Shown here piece after piece: positions 27,329 through 36,400 of a stretch of DNA of 48,711 nt. Source of the DNA: Myxococcales bacterium (GTDB lineage: Bacteria > Myxococcota_A > UBA9042 > GCA-2863065); the NCBI GenBank assembly GCA_018780435.1, contig JADMJS010000004.1:1-48711 (forward strand), in the 5' to 3' direction. The notes under the pieces are model-generated. The model did not search any database. It saw nothing but the letters and a program-made list of their open reading frames with translations, and was not told the DNA's origin. The stretch's first letter is position 1. The number at the start of each line of letters is the position of its first letter. The translations under genes were made by a program, and so were the position numbers.

Positions 27329-28207
27329 TCAGGGCCGGTTGGACTCGGCGCCTGCTCGTAGCTCAGCCGGGATCGCCAAAGTCCCCGTGTTGCGGAGGCA
27401 ACGTGTGGAGGCGGCACGGTTTCGACCGCCCCGCTTGGCCTCGTAGAGCGCCTCGTCAGCACGCGTCAGCACCGACTCGGCGTCGTCCCCGGGCACGAAC
27501 AGGGACACGCCGACACTCACCGTCACGTCGAGGTTGCGCGGGCCCGGGCTGGCGGCAACGGCCGCGCGGACCTTCTCGGCAAGCGCGCGCGCCCCGGAGA
27601 CGCCGGTGCCGGGGGCGATGATGACGAACTCGTCGCCGCCCCATCGGCCGAAGACGTCGGTGCGCCGAAGGACGCCGCCGACCGTATTCGTGATGTGGAG
27701 GAGCACATTGTCACCGGTCGTGTGCCCGTGCGTGTCGTTGACCGTCTTGAAGTGATCGACGTCGAACACGACGAGGCCGAAGGGCTGGCCATAACGCGCC
27801 GACCGGTCGACCTCCTGCGCGAGCGCGTGCTCGATGGCGGCACGGTTCCGAATGCGCGTGAGACCGTCGACGTCGGCGCGGCTCTCGGCGGCGCGTAGGG
27901 CGACCAGGAGCCATGCGGCGCCAATGCCGGCCGCGATGCCAAGAAGGCCCGGAACGATAAAGGCGGCGACCGGGACCGTCCCCATTCCGAGCAAGTAACG
28001 ATGATGAAGCCACGCCGCAAGACACGCGACCAGGAGCCCAACCGGCACGAGCGCTGCGGTAGCGACGGGCGACTCCGCGATGCGCCGAAGCACGTGCGGC
28101 GATGTCCGTGATTGCAAATCCCCATGTAGTGCAGGCCGTGGCCGTCGTGCGGCGGCTCGCGCGACGGACGCCGAAGGCGCTGGGCTCTCGATGTCGGGCA
28201 ACTGCAT
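27329..28207 (-). CDS. Membrane-bound diguanylate cyclase (GGDEF)
   Basis: 292 residues. Two membrane segments (about 47-68 and 78-105), no periplasmic sensor domain of note, then a GGDEF domain (about 115-275). The catalytic loop is W189-G190-G191-D192-E193-F194, and an I-site R181-x-x-D184 lies five residues before the GG, so product inhibition by c-di-GMP is expected. The substrate-binding segment DVDHFKTVNDTHGHTTGD is intact. It makes c-di-GMP from two GTP and should promote a sessile state. AGGAGGAT precedes the ATG. It is on its own transcript; the MFS gene upstream is 247 bases away. Confidence 0.93.
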   Translation of the reverse strand: MQLPDIESPAPSASVARAAARRPRPALHGDLQSRTSPHVLRRIAESPVATAALVPVGLLVACLAAWLHHRYLLGMGTVPVAAFIVPGLLGIAAGIGAAWLLVALRAAESRADVDGLTRIRNRAAIEHALAQEVDRSARYGQPFGLVVFDVDHFKTVNDTHGHTTGDNVLLHITNTVGGVLRRTDVFGRWGGDEFVIIAPGTGVSGARALAEKVRAAVAASPGPRNLDVTVSVGVSLFVPGDDAESVLTRADEALYEAKRGGRNRAASTRCLRNTGTLAIPAELRAGAESNRP

Positions 28208-28454
28208 GGGATCCTCCTACCGGTCAGCCGGGTCTTCCAACTGAACGAACGCACGACGCACCCCATCTGTTGCGACGTGCATCTCCGGTGATCACCCAAA
28301 CATGTTCGTGTTCAAGGCCGAGTTCGAGGAGACCTACTGCGGCGCCCGCGACCTGTCGTCCTGCCGCCAGCTCCACCTAGGGCTCCTCACCTTCGACGCG
28401 TGGCTCGCCAAAAGTACGGCGGGCCGATCGCGCTCGGCTGAGACGCCGTCAGGC
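28208..28454. other. Intergenic stretch with no convincing gene
   Basis: Region between the diguanylate cyclase start and the MFS permease stop, both on the minus strand. It should hold the terminator of the permease and the promoter of the cyclase, but I see no clear hairpin or promoter. A plus-strand frame from 28302 runs mainly antisense to the permease and is not supported. Confidence 0.4.
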
Positions 28455-29861
28455 CTACGAGAGGCTGACCTTCGCGCCGTCCTTCTCGGCGACCTTGCCG
28501 AGGAAGGGGAGGCAGAGGAGGCACAAGACCCCAAGGACGGCGTCGAACATCATCGCCTTGGGGTAGCCCCAGCTTTCGACGGCGGACCCGGTCCACTTCG
28601 CGCTGTACGAGGTCGCGAAGTTCGAGAGGGCCATGTAGGCGGTGAACTGTGTCGCAGCGACCGCCTTGCTCGTGACGTCCATGAAGATGGCCGACTTGAC
28701 CCCGAACGCCAGACCCTGGGGAATCGCGAAGACGAGGTTCAAGGTCCAATAGAAGGCGAGCAGTGACTCGACCCCGACCTTGCTCCCTATCTGCTCCGCG
28801 GAGAGCGGCAATATCCAGCCGTGTCCCTGGAGCTCAAGCGCCATTACCACCGTCAAGATCGACGTCGTGAGGTAGCACACCAGGATGATCTTCCGGCGCC
28901 CAATCACGTCGGAGAGTCTGCCTCCGAGGATGCACGCCGTGGCGGAGAGAAGCCCCCCGAACATGCCCATGAGCGCCAATTCGGAATCCTTGAAGCCAAG
29001 CTCCACGGCGAGCGAGTTCCCGGCAGCATAGTTGAGGCTGAGCGCACCGGCCGGTAGGAGAGCGAAGAAGACGGCAACGATCGCGCCACGCGATGACGTA
29101 AAGGACCGCCACGTCTCGCGCAGAAACGTCTTCATTGCGCGTGAGATCGTCTGAATCGGAGTGACGTTGCGGCCCAATACAGCGTCGAGTTCCGGGCTGG
29201 ACGGCCTGGGCGGCGGCGCCTCCTCCTTGATACGCCAGGCCACAGCGACGTGCAGCACGAGGAGAATCGCGATGACCATGAGGAAGCTGGCTTTGAGAGC
29301 GACACTGTCGCTATAGCTCTGCTTCAAGTAGTCAGAGAGGAAGAGCGAGCCCGAGCCGCCGATCGTGATGCCGATGTATGCGGCGCCGAACATGAGCCCG
29401 CTGGCGAGCCCGCGTTCCTTCTCTTCGAGGACTTCGCAGGCCAGAGCGTCGATGGCGACGTCCTGGGTCGCGCCAAACACGTTGTGCATCAAGATCAACG
29501 AGGTAAAGAGGCCGAGCTGCTCGACGAAATCGATGGGCACGGCCAGCCCGAGCGTCAACATCATCCCTAACTGCATTGCGATGATCCACGCGCGGCGACG
29601 TCCGAAGCGGCGCGGCGCCACGGCATCGACGATGGGTGCGATAGCCCACTTGAAGGCCCACGGGAGCATCAACGCGGCGACGAAGCTCGTGATCTCTGCC
29701 GGCCCAAGCCCCATCCGCCGCATGTACGTACTCATGGCGGTGATGGTGAACCCATACGGGATCCCCTCGGTCAGGTAGAGGCAGAAGAAGGCGGTGAGGC
29801 GCCCGCGGGGGGTCGCCATGAGATTCGGCATGCGCCTGTCATCGCCCATGGGCAGGCGCAT
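28455..29861 (-). CDS. AmpG-like major facilitator permease
   Basis: 468 residues, about 12 hydrophobic segments. The N-terminus FFCLYLTEGIPYGFTITAMSTYMR matches the AmpG/PAT branch of MFS proteins, with PFAFKW-like AMLPWAFKWAIAPIVDA and a short cytoplasmic basic loop RRFGRRRAW between helices 2 and 3. AmpG imports muropeptides for recycling and beta-lactamase signalling; related members carry acetyl-CoA or siderophores, so the substrate is open. Two cell-wall genes elsewhere in the window (MepA-like, murI) fit a muropeptide role only loosely. GGGAG lies 6 bases before the chosen ATG; an ATG at 29819 is the alternative. Divergent from the spermidine-synthase-like gene. Confidence 0.82.
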   Translation of the reverse strand: MRLPMGDDRRMPNLMATPRGRLTAFFCLYLTEGIPYGFTITAMSTYMRRMGLGPAEITSFVAALMLPWAFKWAIAPIVDAVAPRRFGRRRAWIIAMQLGMMLTLGLAVPIDFVEQLGLFTSLILMHNVFGATQDVAIDALACEVLEEKERGLASGLMFGAAYIGITIGGSGSLFLSDYLKQSYSDSVALKASFLMVIAILLVLHVAVAWRIKEEAPPPRPSSPELDAVLGRNVTPIQTISRAMKTFLRETWRSFTSSRGAIVAVFFALLPAGALSLNYAAGNSLAVELGFKDSELALMGMFGGLLSATACILGGRLSDVIGRRKIILVCYLTTSILTVVMALELQGHGWILPLSAEQIGSKVGVESLLAFYWTLNLVFAIPQGLAFGVKSAIFMDVTSKAVAATQFTAYMALSNFATSYSAKWTGSAVESWGYPKAMMFDAVLGVLCLLCLPFLGKVAEKDGAKVSLS

Positions 29862-29914
29862 TGCAACTCCCTGACCGAATCAACGCTGCACGCCGGGGGG
29901 CGCCTTCGGGGGAG

Positions 29915-29935
29915 TTTCTTCGCGACGTGAAGAAA
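29915..29935. promoter_or_regulatory. Perfect inverted repeat in a divergent promoter region (candidate operator)
   Basis: TTTCTTC, a 7-base spacer, then GAAGAAA lies between the divergent starts of the MFS permease and the spermidine-synthase-like gene, 19 bases before the latter. It is A/T-rich against a GC-rich background and could bind a dimeric regulator. No regulator is encoded beside it. Confidence 0.4.
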
Positions 29936-29954
29936 GGCCCCGTATCCTCCCGCC

Positions 29955-32687
29955 ATGACTACCCCGTCCTCCGCGTCTCCTCCTGCCGCTTCGGCCACCG
30001 CGACCCACTCGCGGGCACGGCCCGCCAACGCCGTCGGTATCGCCCTCGTCGCCGCGAGCGTGCTGGCCTATCAGATCGTGCTCATGCGGACCTTCGCCAT
30101 CGAGAGCTACGCCTCGTTCGGGTCGATGGTCATCTCGATCGCGCTCCTCGGCTTCGGCCTCTCCGGCACGCTGCTGACCGTGTTCCGCGAGGCCATCTTG
30201 AAGCGTCGCGATGCGGTGCTCTTCTGGACCGCGCTCCTCTCTGTGCCGCTGATGGTCGCCTCGCACTTCTTGCAGCAGTCCGTGCCCTTCGTGCCCGGCA
30301 AGATGATCGCCGAGCCCGACCACGTCTACTGGCTCCTCGTCTATTACGCGTCGGCGCTGGTTCCGATGTTCGTACAATCGATGTTCATCGGCGTTACGCT
30401 GGTCGGATACAACCAAGACGTCCACAAGCTCTACTTCGCCGACCTGGCGGCGTCGGGCGTCGGCGCCTTCGCCGTGCTCGGCCTCTTCTACCTCGTCCAC
30501 CCGAAGTTCTTGCTCCTCATCCCGCTCGTGCCGGTCGCGGTCGCCGCGCTGGTCATCGCCCTCCGGCGCTGGGAGCAGGCCCTCGCGACCCTGGTGCTGG
30601 CGGGCGGCGTCGGCACGGTCCTGGCCTACGGCAACATCGAGTTCAATGAATACAAGGGGATCCTCGCGACGCTGCGCACGGCCGAGATCAGCAACGCCCG
30701 CGTCATCGACGAGCGCTTCGGCCCCCACGGCTACATTCAGCTCGTCGCGTCGACCTCCGAACGCACCGCCCCCGGCCTCTCGGCGGGCACCCCGATGGGG
30801 ATCTCGCCCCCGGAGCAACACGCCGTCTTCGTCGACGGCGAGAAGGTCGGCTCGCTGGCCCGTGCCCTCGACAAGAAGACCGGGGCCTACCTCGACTGGC
30901 TGATCTCCGACCTGCCCTACGAGCTGCTCGGCAACGGCAAGCACGTGCTCGCCCTGCAGGTCGCGGGTGGCGAAGCGATGGCCGAGGCCGCACACCACGA
31001 CGCGGCCCGTATCGTGGGCGTGACCTCCAACCCGCAGTTCAAAGGCCTCCTTGAGACCCACGCCGACTACACGGGCCGCCTCCTTGAGCGTCCCGGCCTC
31101 GAGCTCATCCTCGGCGACGGCCGCGCCGTGGCTCGCCAGCAAGGCCCTGTCTTCGACCTCGTGATGCTCCGCGACCTCGACGCGTCCGGCCTCTCGGCCA
31201 CCTCCACGCCCGGTCTCTCCGAGACCTACCCGCTCACGGTCGAGGCCTTCGAGAGCTACCTCGGCGCGCTCAAGCCCGGCGGGCTCGTCGCGGTCACCAT
31301 GCGACTCTCAGTGCCGCCCTACAACGGCATCCGGCTCATCCCGACCGCCGCCGCTGCGCTCCGGGCCGCCGGCCACACCGACGTGTCGGACAAGTTCGTC
31401 TTCATCCGAGACACCTTCCTCGGGCTCTGCCTCATGAAGCCCGACGGCTTCTCCGAGGCCGATCGCGCTGCCATTCGGGCCTGGTCGAACAAACGCAGCT
31501 TCGACATCAGCTACATGGCCGGCCTGAAGCCCGAAGAGATCAATCAGTACACGATGTTGCCGGAAGAGACCTACGCCAGCATCGCCACCGCCGTCGTCGC
31601 CGGGGGCGAGGCCGAGAAGGCCGCGCTCGCGGGCTACATGTTCGACATCTCGGCCACCACCGACGACCGACCCTATTTCCCGGACGTCGTCCGACTCAAG
31701 ACGGCCCGCATGTTGCGCGAATACCAGGAGCGCTCGATGGCCGCCTTGGACGCCGAGACCACCGCCGCTCAGGTGCCTTCGGGCGATCCCGGGGTCCCTT
31801 CTGGCGACCCCGATGTCCCTTCTGGCGATCCCGAGGTTCCCTCTGGCGACCCGACCGATCCGGAGATCCCGTCCGGCGATCCGACCGATCCGGTGGAGCC
31901 GGCGGCGTCACCGGAAGCGCCCACGGCGATGGCCGCCGCCCAAGCCGCCGAAGAGGCCGAGACGGGCTTCGTCGCCGCGCTGAAGCAGCTCCCCGTCGAG
32001 CTTTGGAGCGCCTACCTGCAGTGGGTCACGCTCGGCCAGGCGCTCATCGCGGGCGCCCTCATCATCCTCATCCCGATGATCGGCGCGCGACGCGGCATCC
32101 GCGGCGTCCCCGGAAAAGCCAAAGCCTTCGTGTACTTCGCGTGCCTCGGGCTCGGCTTCATGCTCGCGGAGATGGTGCTGATGCGAAAGCTCGGGCTCTT
32201 CCTCGCGAGCCCCATCTTCGCGACCACCGTCGTCCTCGCGGCCATCCTGCTGTTTTCGGGCATCGGGAGCGGCTATTCAGCCCGCTTCAAGAGCCCGGGC
32301 GAGGCGGTCCGCTTCGCGGCGCTCCTCGTCGTCGTGACGCTCGCCCTGGACATTCTGCTGCTCGACTTCCTGATTCGTGCGGCGTTGGGCCTACCTACTG
32401 CCGTGCGCATCCTCATCGCCGTCGTCGTCATCGCGCCGACGGCCTTCGGGCTCGGCTTCTTCTTCCCGACCGCGCTTGAGACCCTCGGCGCCGATCCGCA
32501 GCGCTCGGCGCTCGTTCCCTGGAGCTGGGCCATCAACGGCGCCAGCAGCGTCGTCGCGGCCGTGCTCGCCGAGATCCTCAGCGTCCACCTGGGCTTCCGA
32601 GTCGTGCTCGGGATCGCCATCGCGCTCTACGCGCTAGCGTGGGTGTCCTTCCCCGGTCGCCGGGACGCGGCGCCGGTCCGGTCGTAA
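29955..32687 (+). CDS. Membrane-embedded spermidine-synthase-like protein
   Basis: 910 residues. Seven or so N-terminal membrane helices (about 25-240), a soluble region with a spermidine-synthase-like methyltransferase fold (about 245-590), a Pro/Ser/Gly/Asp repeat linker (about 605-650), and about seven C-terminal helices (about 690-905). In the soluble part, HVLALQVAGGEAM and LELILGDGRAVA are the positions of the decarboxy-SAM/SAM loop and the following Asp-Gly, but the G-x-G-x-G loop is degenerate. Such fused proteins are annotated as polyamine synthases in many genomes with no proven activity. The gatekeeping function is unknown. No Shine-Dalgarno precedes the ATG. Confidence 0.8.
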   Translation: MTTPSSASPPAASATATHSRARPANAVGIALVAASVLAYQIVLMRTFAIESYASFGSMVISIALLGFGLSGTLLTVFREAILKRRDAVLFWTALLSVPLMVASHFLQQSVPFVPGKMIAEPDHVYWLLVYYASALVPMFVQSMFIGVTLVGYNQDVHKLYFADLAASGVGAFAVLGLFYLVHPKFLLLIPLVPVAVAALVIALRRWEQALATLVLAGGVGTVLAYGNIEFNEYKGILATLRTAEISNARVIDERFGPHGYIQLVASTSERTAPGLSAGTPMGISPPEQHAVFVDGEKVGSLARALDKKTGAYLDWLISDLPYELLGNGKHVLALQVAGGEAMAEAAHHDAARIVGVTSNPQFKGLLETHADYTGRLLERPGLELILGDGRAVARQQGPVFDLVMLRDLDASGLSATSTPGLSETYPLTVEAFESYLGALKPGGLVAVTMRLSVPPYNGIRLIPTAAAALRAAGHTDVSDKFVFIRDTFLGLCLMKPDGFSEADRAAIRAWSNKRSFDISYMAGLKPEEINQYTMLPEETYASIATAVVAGGEAEKAALAGYMFDISATTDDRPYFPDVVRLKTARMLREYQERSMAALDAETTAAQVPSGDPGVPSGDPDVPSGDPEVPSGDPTDPEIPSGDPTDPVEPAASPEAPTAMAAAQAAEEAETGFVAALKQLPVELWSAYLQWVTLGQALIAGALIILIPMIGARRGIRGVPGKAKAFVYFACLGLGFMLAEMVLMRKLGLFLASPIFATTVVLAAILLFSGIGSGYSARFKSPGEAVRFAALLVVVTLALDILLLDFLIRAALGLPTAVRILIAVVVIAPTAFGLGFFFPTALETLGADPQRSALVPWSWAINGASSVVAAVLAEILSVHLGFRVVLGIAIALYALAWVSFPGRRDAAPVRS
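31773..31899 (+). repeat. 21-bp coding repeat encoding V-P-S-G-D-P units
   Basis: Six copies of a P-S-G-D-P unit (VPSGDPG, VPSGDPD, VPSGDPE, then units spaced by TDP) in the linker between the soluble and C-terminal membrane parts of the spermidine-synthase-like protein. The unit is 21 bases with third-position differences and two expanded spacers. Confidence 0.85.
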
Positions 32688-32764
32688 CGTCCTCGGTTCA
32701 GCCATCGGCGGTCGGCGGTCGGGCTCCGCGCCGGGCTGGCCGCTGATACCTGGGAGCTGGCCCA

Positions 32765-32781
32765 CCCCGCTCTGAGCGGGG
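32765..32781. terminator. Bidirectional hairpin between convergent genes
   Basis: CCCCGCT, a 3-base loop, then AGCGGGG: a perfect 7-bp GC stem in the 100-base gap between the convergent spermidine-synthase-like and OsmC genes. No T tract. Confidence 0.6.
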
Positions 32782-32787
32782 CGGCCC

Positions 32788-33297
32788 TCAGCCACACTCC
32801 CCGTCGTCCGAGACCTCCAGCGTGAGCTGGAAGTGGACGGGCGCGTTCAGCGAATTCGACACGAGGCAGTTCTTCTCGGCTTTCTCGACGAGCTGGTTCG
32901 CGCGCGCCTCGTCGGTCCCGGGCGGAACGAGGAGCGTCACCCGGTTCTCGAAGGCAGTGAATCGCGTCACACCCTGACTCCGGTCGAGGGTGCCGTTCAC
33001 TTCCGACGCGATGCTGCGCCACTCGAACTTCGACGCGCGAGCGACCGCCCGAAACGTCAAGACGAAGCAGTCGGCGAGCGCAGCGCAGAGCAGCGTCTCC
33101 GGCGACCAGCGCCCTTCGGGCCCACCGAATTGCGGAGGGCTCGCGCTCTGAAGGTTCGGAGCGCCATCGGTGTCGAGCGAGACCAGCGGCGGCGCGTCCC
33201 CGCTGTCCGATGATGGCCCTCGACCACCGACAGTGAGGTCGGACGGAACGGATTCGGTGCGAGCGGTGGCGACGTAGAGGTGGGGAAAGGCGTGCAT
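32788..33297 (-). CDS. OsmC/Ohr-family thiol peroxidase-like protein
   Basis: 169 residues from the ATG at 33297 (GGAG 8 bases upstream); a longer start at 33342 is possible. The conserved redox pair is present: C77 in LLCAALADCFVLTF and C144 in KNCLVSNSL, with the central helix typical of OsmC. These proteins reduce organic hydroperoxides with lipoyl or other dithiol donors. The insert GGRGPSSDSGDAPPLVS and the strand GAPNLQSASPPQFGGPEG are usual for the YhfA/OsmC branch rather than Ohr, so the exact subfamily is open. An extra Cys lies at 71 and another at the C-terminus (GECG). Divergent from the giant RHS gene by 174 bases. Confidence 0.88.
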   Translation of the reverse strand: MHAFPHLYVATARTESVPSDLTVGGRGPSSDSGDAPPLVSLDTDGAPNLQSASPPQFGGPEGRWSPETLLCAALADCFVLTFRAVARASKFEWRSIASEVNGTLDRSQGVTRFTAFENRVTLLVPPGTDEARANQLVEKAEKNCLVSNSLNAPVHFQLTLEVSDDGECG

Positions 33298-33471
33298 GGG
33301 GAGGGCTCCAAACGAGGCGTAGTCCTCGTGTTGCTCGACCATACGCCCCTACTCTCGACGCGGAAAGGGCGACGACGTCGACCGGCCTGGATGAAGACCA
33401 GCCTTGATTGGCGGGGGGCCGTCCGGGATACTCGCCCGAGATTCGAAAACACCTCGCTGCGGGACGACTCG

Positions 33472-36400
33472 ATGCCCAGGCTCATCATCGCACTCGCCTT
33501 CCTGGCGACCTCGGCCCACGCGGCCCCCTTCGCCGTCGGCGACGCCGTCTCGGGCGAGGTCGTGGACGCGGCGGCCCCGGTCGAACACACCTTTGACGCC
33601 CTCCCCGGTCAGACGGTGTTCGTGCAGCGGACGGCGTCGAGCAACTTGACGGGCCTCAACTGGCGGCTCCTCGACGCGTACGGTCGTTCGCTCGCATCGA
33701 ACCTGACCGAGCTTGGCCACCTGGGCCCCGTCACGCTGATGGGGGGCACGTACACACTCCGCGTCACGAGCGAGACGACCGGAGTCGGGACCTACGCGTT
33801 CACGGTGCACGACGCGACACCGTCGTCCGCCGCCATCGACGCCGGCGTCGCCGTGAACGGCGATATCGACGTCCCCGGTCGACTCCGGCGCTACGTCGTG
33901 CCGGCCAAAGCGGGGCACGGCCTCCTCATCGACGTGACGGCGACCTCCAACTCGACTGGGCTCAACTGGTGGCTCGAAGATAGCGCGGGGACCGATCTCG
34001 TCGCCCGCGGCACCTCACTCGCAGACGGGCCACTGCTGCGGCTCGGCGACGAGCTCGTGACCCTCTGGATCGCCGGCGAAGGCGCCTCGACGGGTACCTA
34101 CGCCTTCGTCGTCCACGACGTCGTCGACGTGACGGCCCCGATCACGGTGGGTAGCCCCGTCACCGCGTCGATCGCGGCGGGTCAAGCCCGCTACTACACG
34201 TTCTCGCTCACGAATCCGTCGCCCATCTACGTCGATGTGACGGCCGTGGTGAACGCCGCCGGCATGAACGCCGCCATCATCGACGCCGAAGGCCGATCCG
34301 TGGTCCCCCTGACCACCACGCTCACCGACATCGATCGGCTCACGCTGCCTGCGGGCGACTACACCCTCGCGGTGGCGAGTGAAGGCACGGCCTCGGGCTC
34401 TTACACCCTGGTCGTACGCACCCCGACGGACACGACGGCAGCGATGACTCCTGGCACGGCCTTCTCCGGCGCCATCGCCGCGCAGGGCGGTCGCGCCACC
34501 TATACGTTCTCCGCGGCGGCAGGGACCCATCTCCTCGATGTCGTCGCTTCGTCCAACGCGGGTGGCATCGGCTGGTCACTGGCGGACGCGCACGGCCGCA
34601 CCATCATCCCGCTCACGACGTCACTCAGTGACTCCGCGCGTTTTGGGCTCATGGGAGGCGACTATGTCCTCACGCTCGACGGTGAAGTCGACGCGACCGG
34701 CACCTTTACCCTGAACCTGCTCACGGTCGTCGACGCGAGCAGCGCCATCACCCTCGGCACCACTGTCTCGAGCAGCGTGGCCGCCCCCGGTCAGATCGTC
34801 CGTCACACCTTCTCCGTCGCCGCGCCCACCACGGCCACGCTGGACCTCATCACCAGTGCCGCGGCAGCCAGCCTCAACTGGACGCTCTCGAGCGCGGCGG
34901 GTCGTCTCCTCTTCGCTCAGACCACCGCCCTGGCCGACCGCACGGGCGTACTGCTCGCCCCGGGCAGCTATGTCCTCTCGGTCCTCGGCGAAGGGACCGC
35001 AACCGGCGCCTATTCCTTCGCGTTGAACGCCACCGGGACGCCCGGCCCGGTCCTCGCCGGCACTCCCGTCGCGCTCGGTGGTGCCGTCTCCGGCACGGTC
35101 GACGGGACGGCGGAGGTCGACGCCTACACCTTGACGCTGACGGACACGCGCCGCGTCTACTTCGACCTCACGACAGGCACGGCTTCAACCCGTTGGACGC
35201 TCGTGGACGCCGCCGGGGCCGTGCTCTTCGGGCCGGCCACCGCACAGGATCCGATCTCGCAGGACGGTGGTGCTTTCTGGCTCGACGCGGGGGTGTACAC
35301 GCTGACCTTCTCGCGCACGACCACGGGCACCTCGACCTACGCAGCGACGCTGGCCGACGCGACGCCGACGGTGACGGCGCTCGGCTTCGACACCCCCGTG
35401 GTGAACGCCATCACGACACCGGGCATGCGGCATCGCTACACGCTCACGGTCGCTTCCGCCACGCGTGCGCTCTTCGACGTGCGCAAGGCCGCCGCCACCG
35501 TGCGATGGACGCTCACCGACGGCGGCGGCAACGTCGTCATCAGCGACGTCACCCACAGCGATCCCATCGGCGCGGACAGCGGTCCCATCGGGCTCGCGCC
35601 GGGCACATGGACCCTCGAGGTGCGCTGCACCACCGACGACAGCGGCAGCTACGACTTCGCTGTGGTGACGGTCCCGGCCGACGCCCTGGCGACCGTCGCC
35701 CTCGACACCACCATCGACAGCCCCAGCTACGCTCCGGGCACCACGCTGCGTTACACCCTACCCCTCGCCGACAGGGCCACCGTCTATGTCGACGCCCTGA
35801 TCAGCTCGAGCAACCTCACGTGGACATTCCGCGACGACGAGGGCAACACCGTCGCCGTCGACGGGAACTTGCCCGCGACCTCCGGGCTCGGCCCTTTCAA
35901 CCTCCCAGCGGGTGACTACACGCTCACCATCGACCCGGACGGGTCGTCCACCCCGGCGTTCCGCTTCGAGTTCGTGAGCGCGCCGACCACCACGATGACG
36001 GCCGACCTCGACGTGGTGCTCTCCCTGCCAGTGACCCGCGGCCAGACACGCGCCGCCACACTCACCGTCCCCACCGCGACGCGCTTCTTCGCCGACGCGA
36101 CGACGAGCGTGGGCGGCTATTATCGCCTCCGGCGGCCCGGCACGTCGTCACTGCTGCTCGACGCACCATCCCTTTACGCGGGCGTCAACATGAACTCGAG
36201 CACCAGCGCCGACCGGGGTCCGGTCTGGCTTGCGCCAGGGGTCTGGACGCTCGAGTTCGAAGGCCGCGACCTCGCCCCAACGATCGGCTTCGTCCCCCGC
36301 CACGCCCGTGAGAGGGCGACCGAGCCCCTGCCCTTCGACCAGCTCGTAAAGCGGTCTCTGCCCGCGCCGGCTGGGCTCCTCCGCTACTCGGTGACGGTCA

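Noticed and set aside
28302..28766. Plus-strand frame of 154 codons near the permease 3' end
   Set aside because: Mostly antisense to the permease gene and rich in charged shadow composition; no ribosome site.
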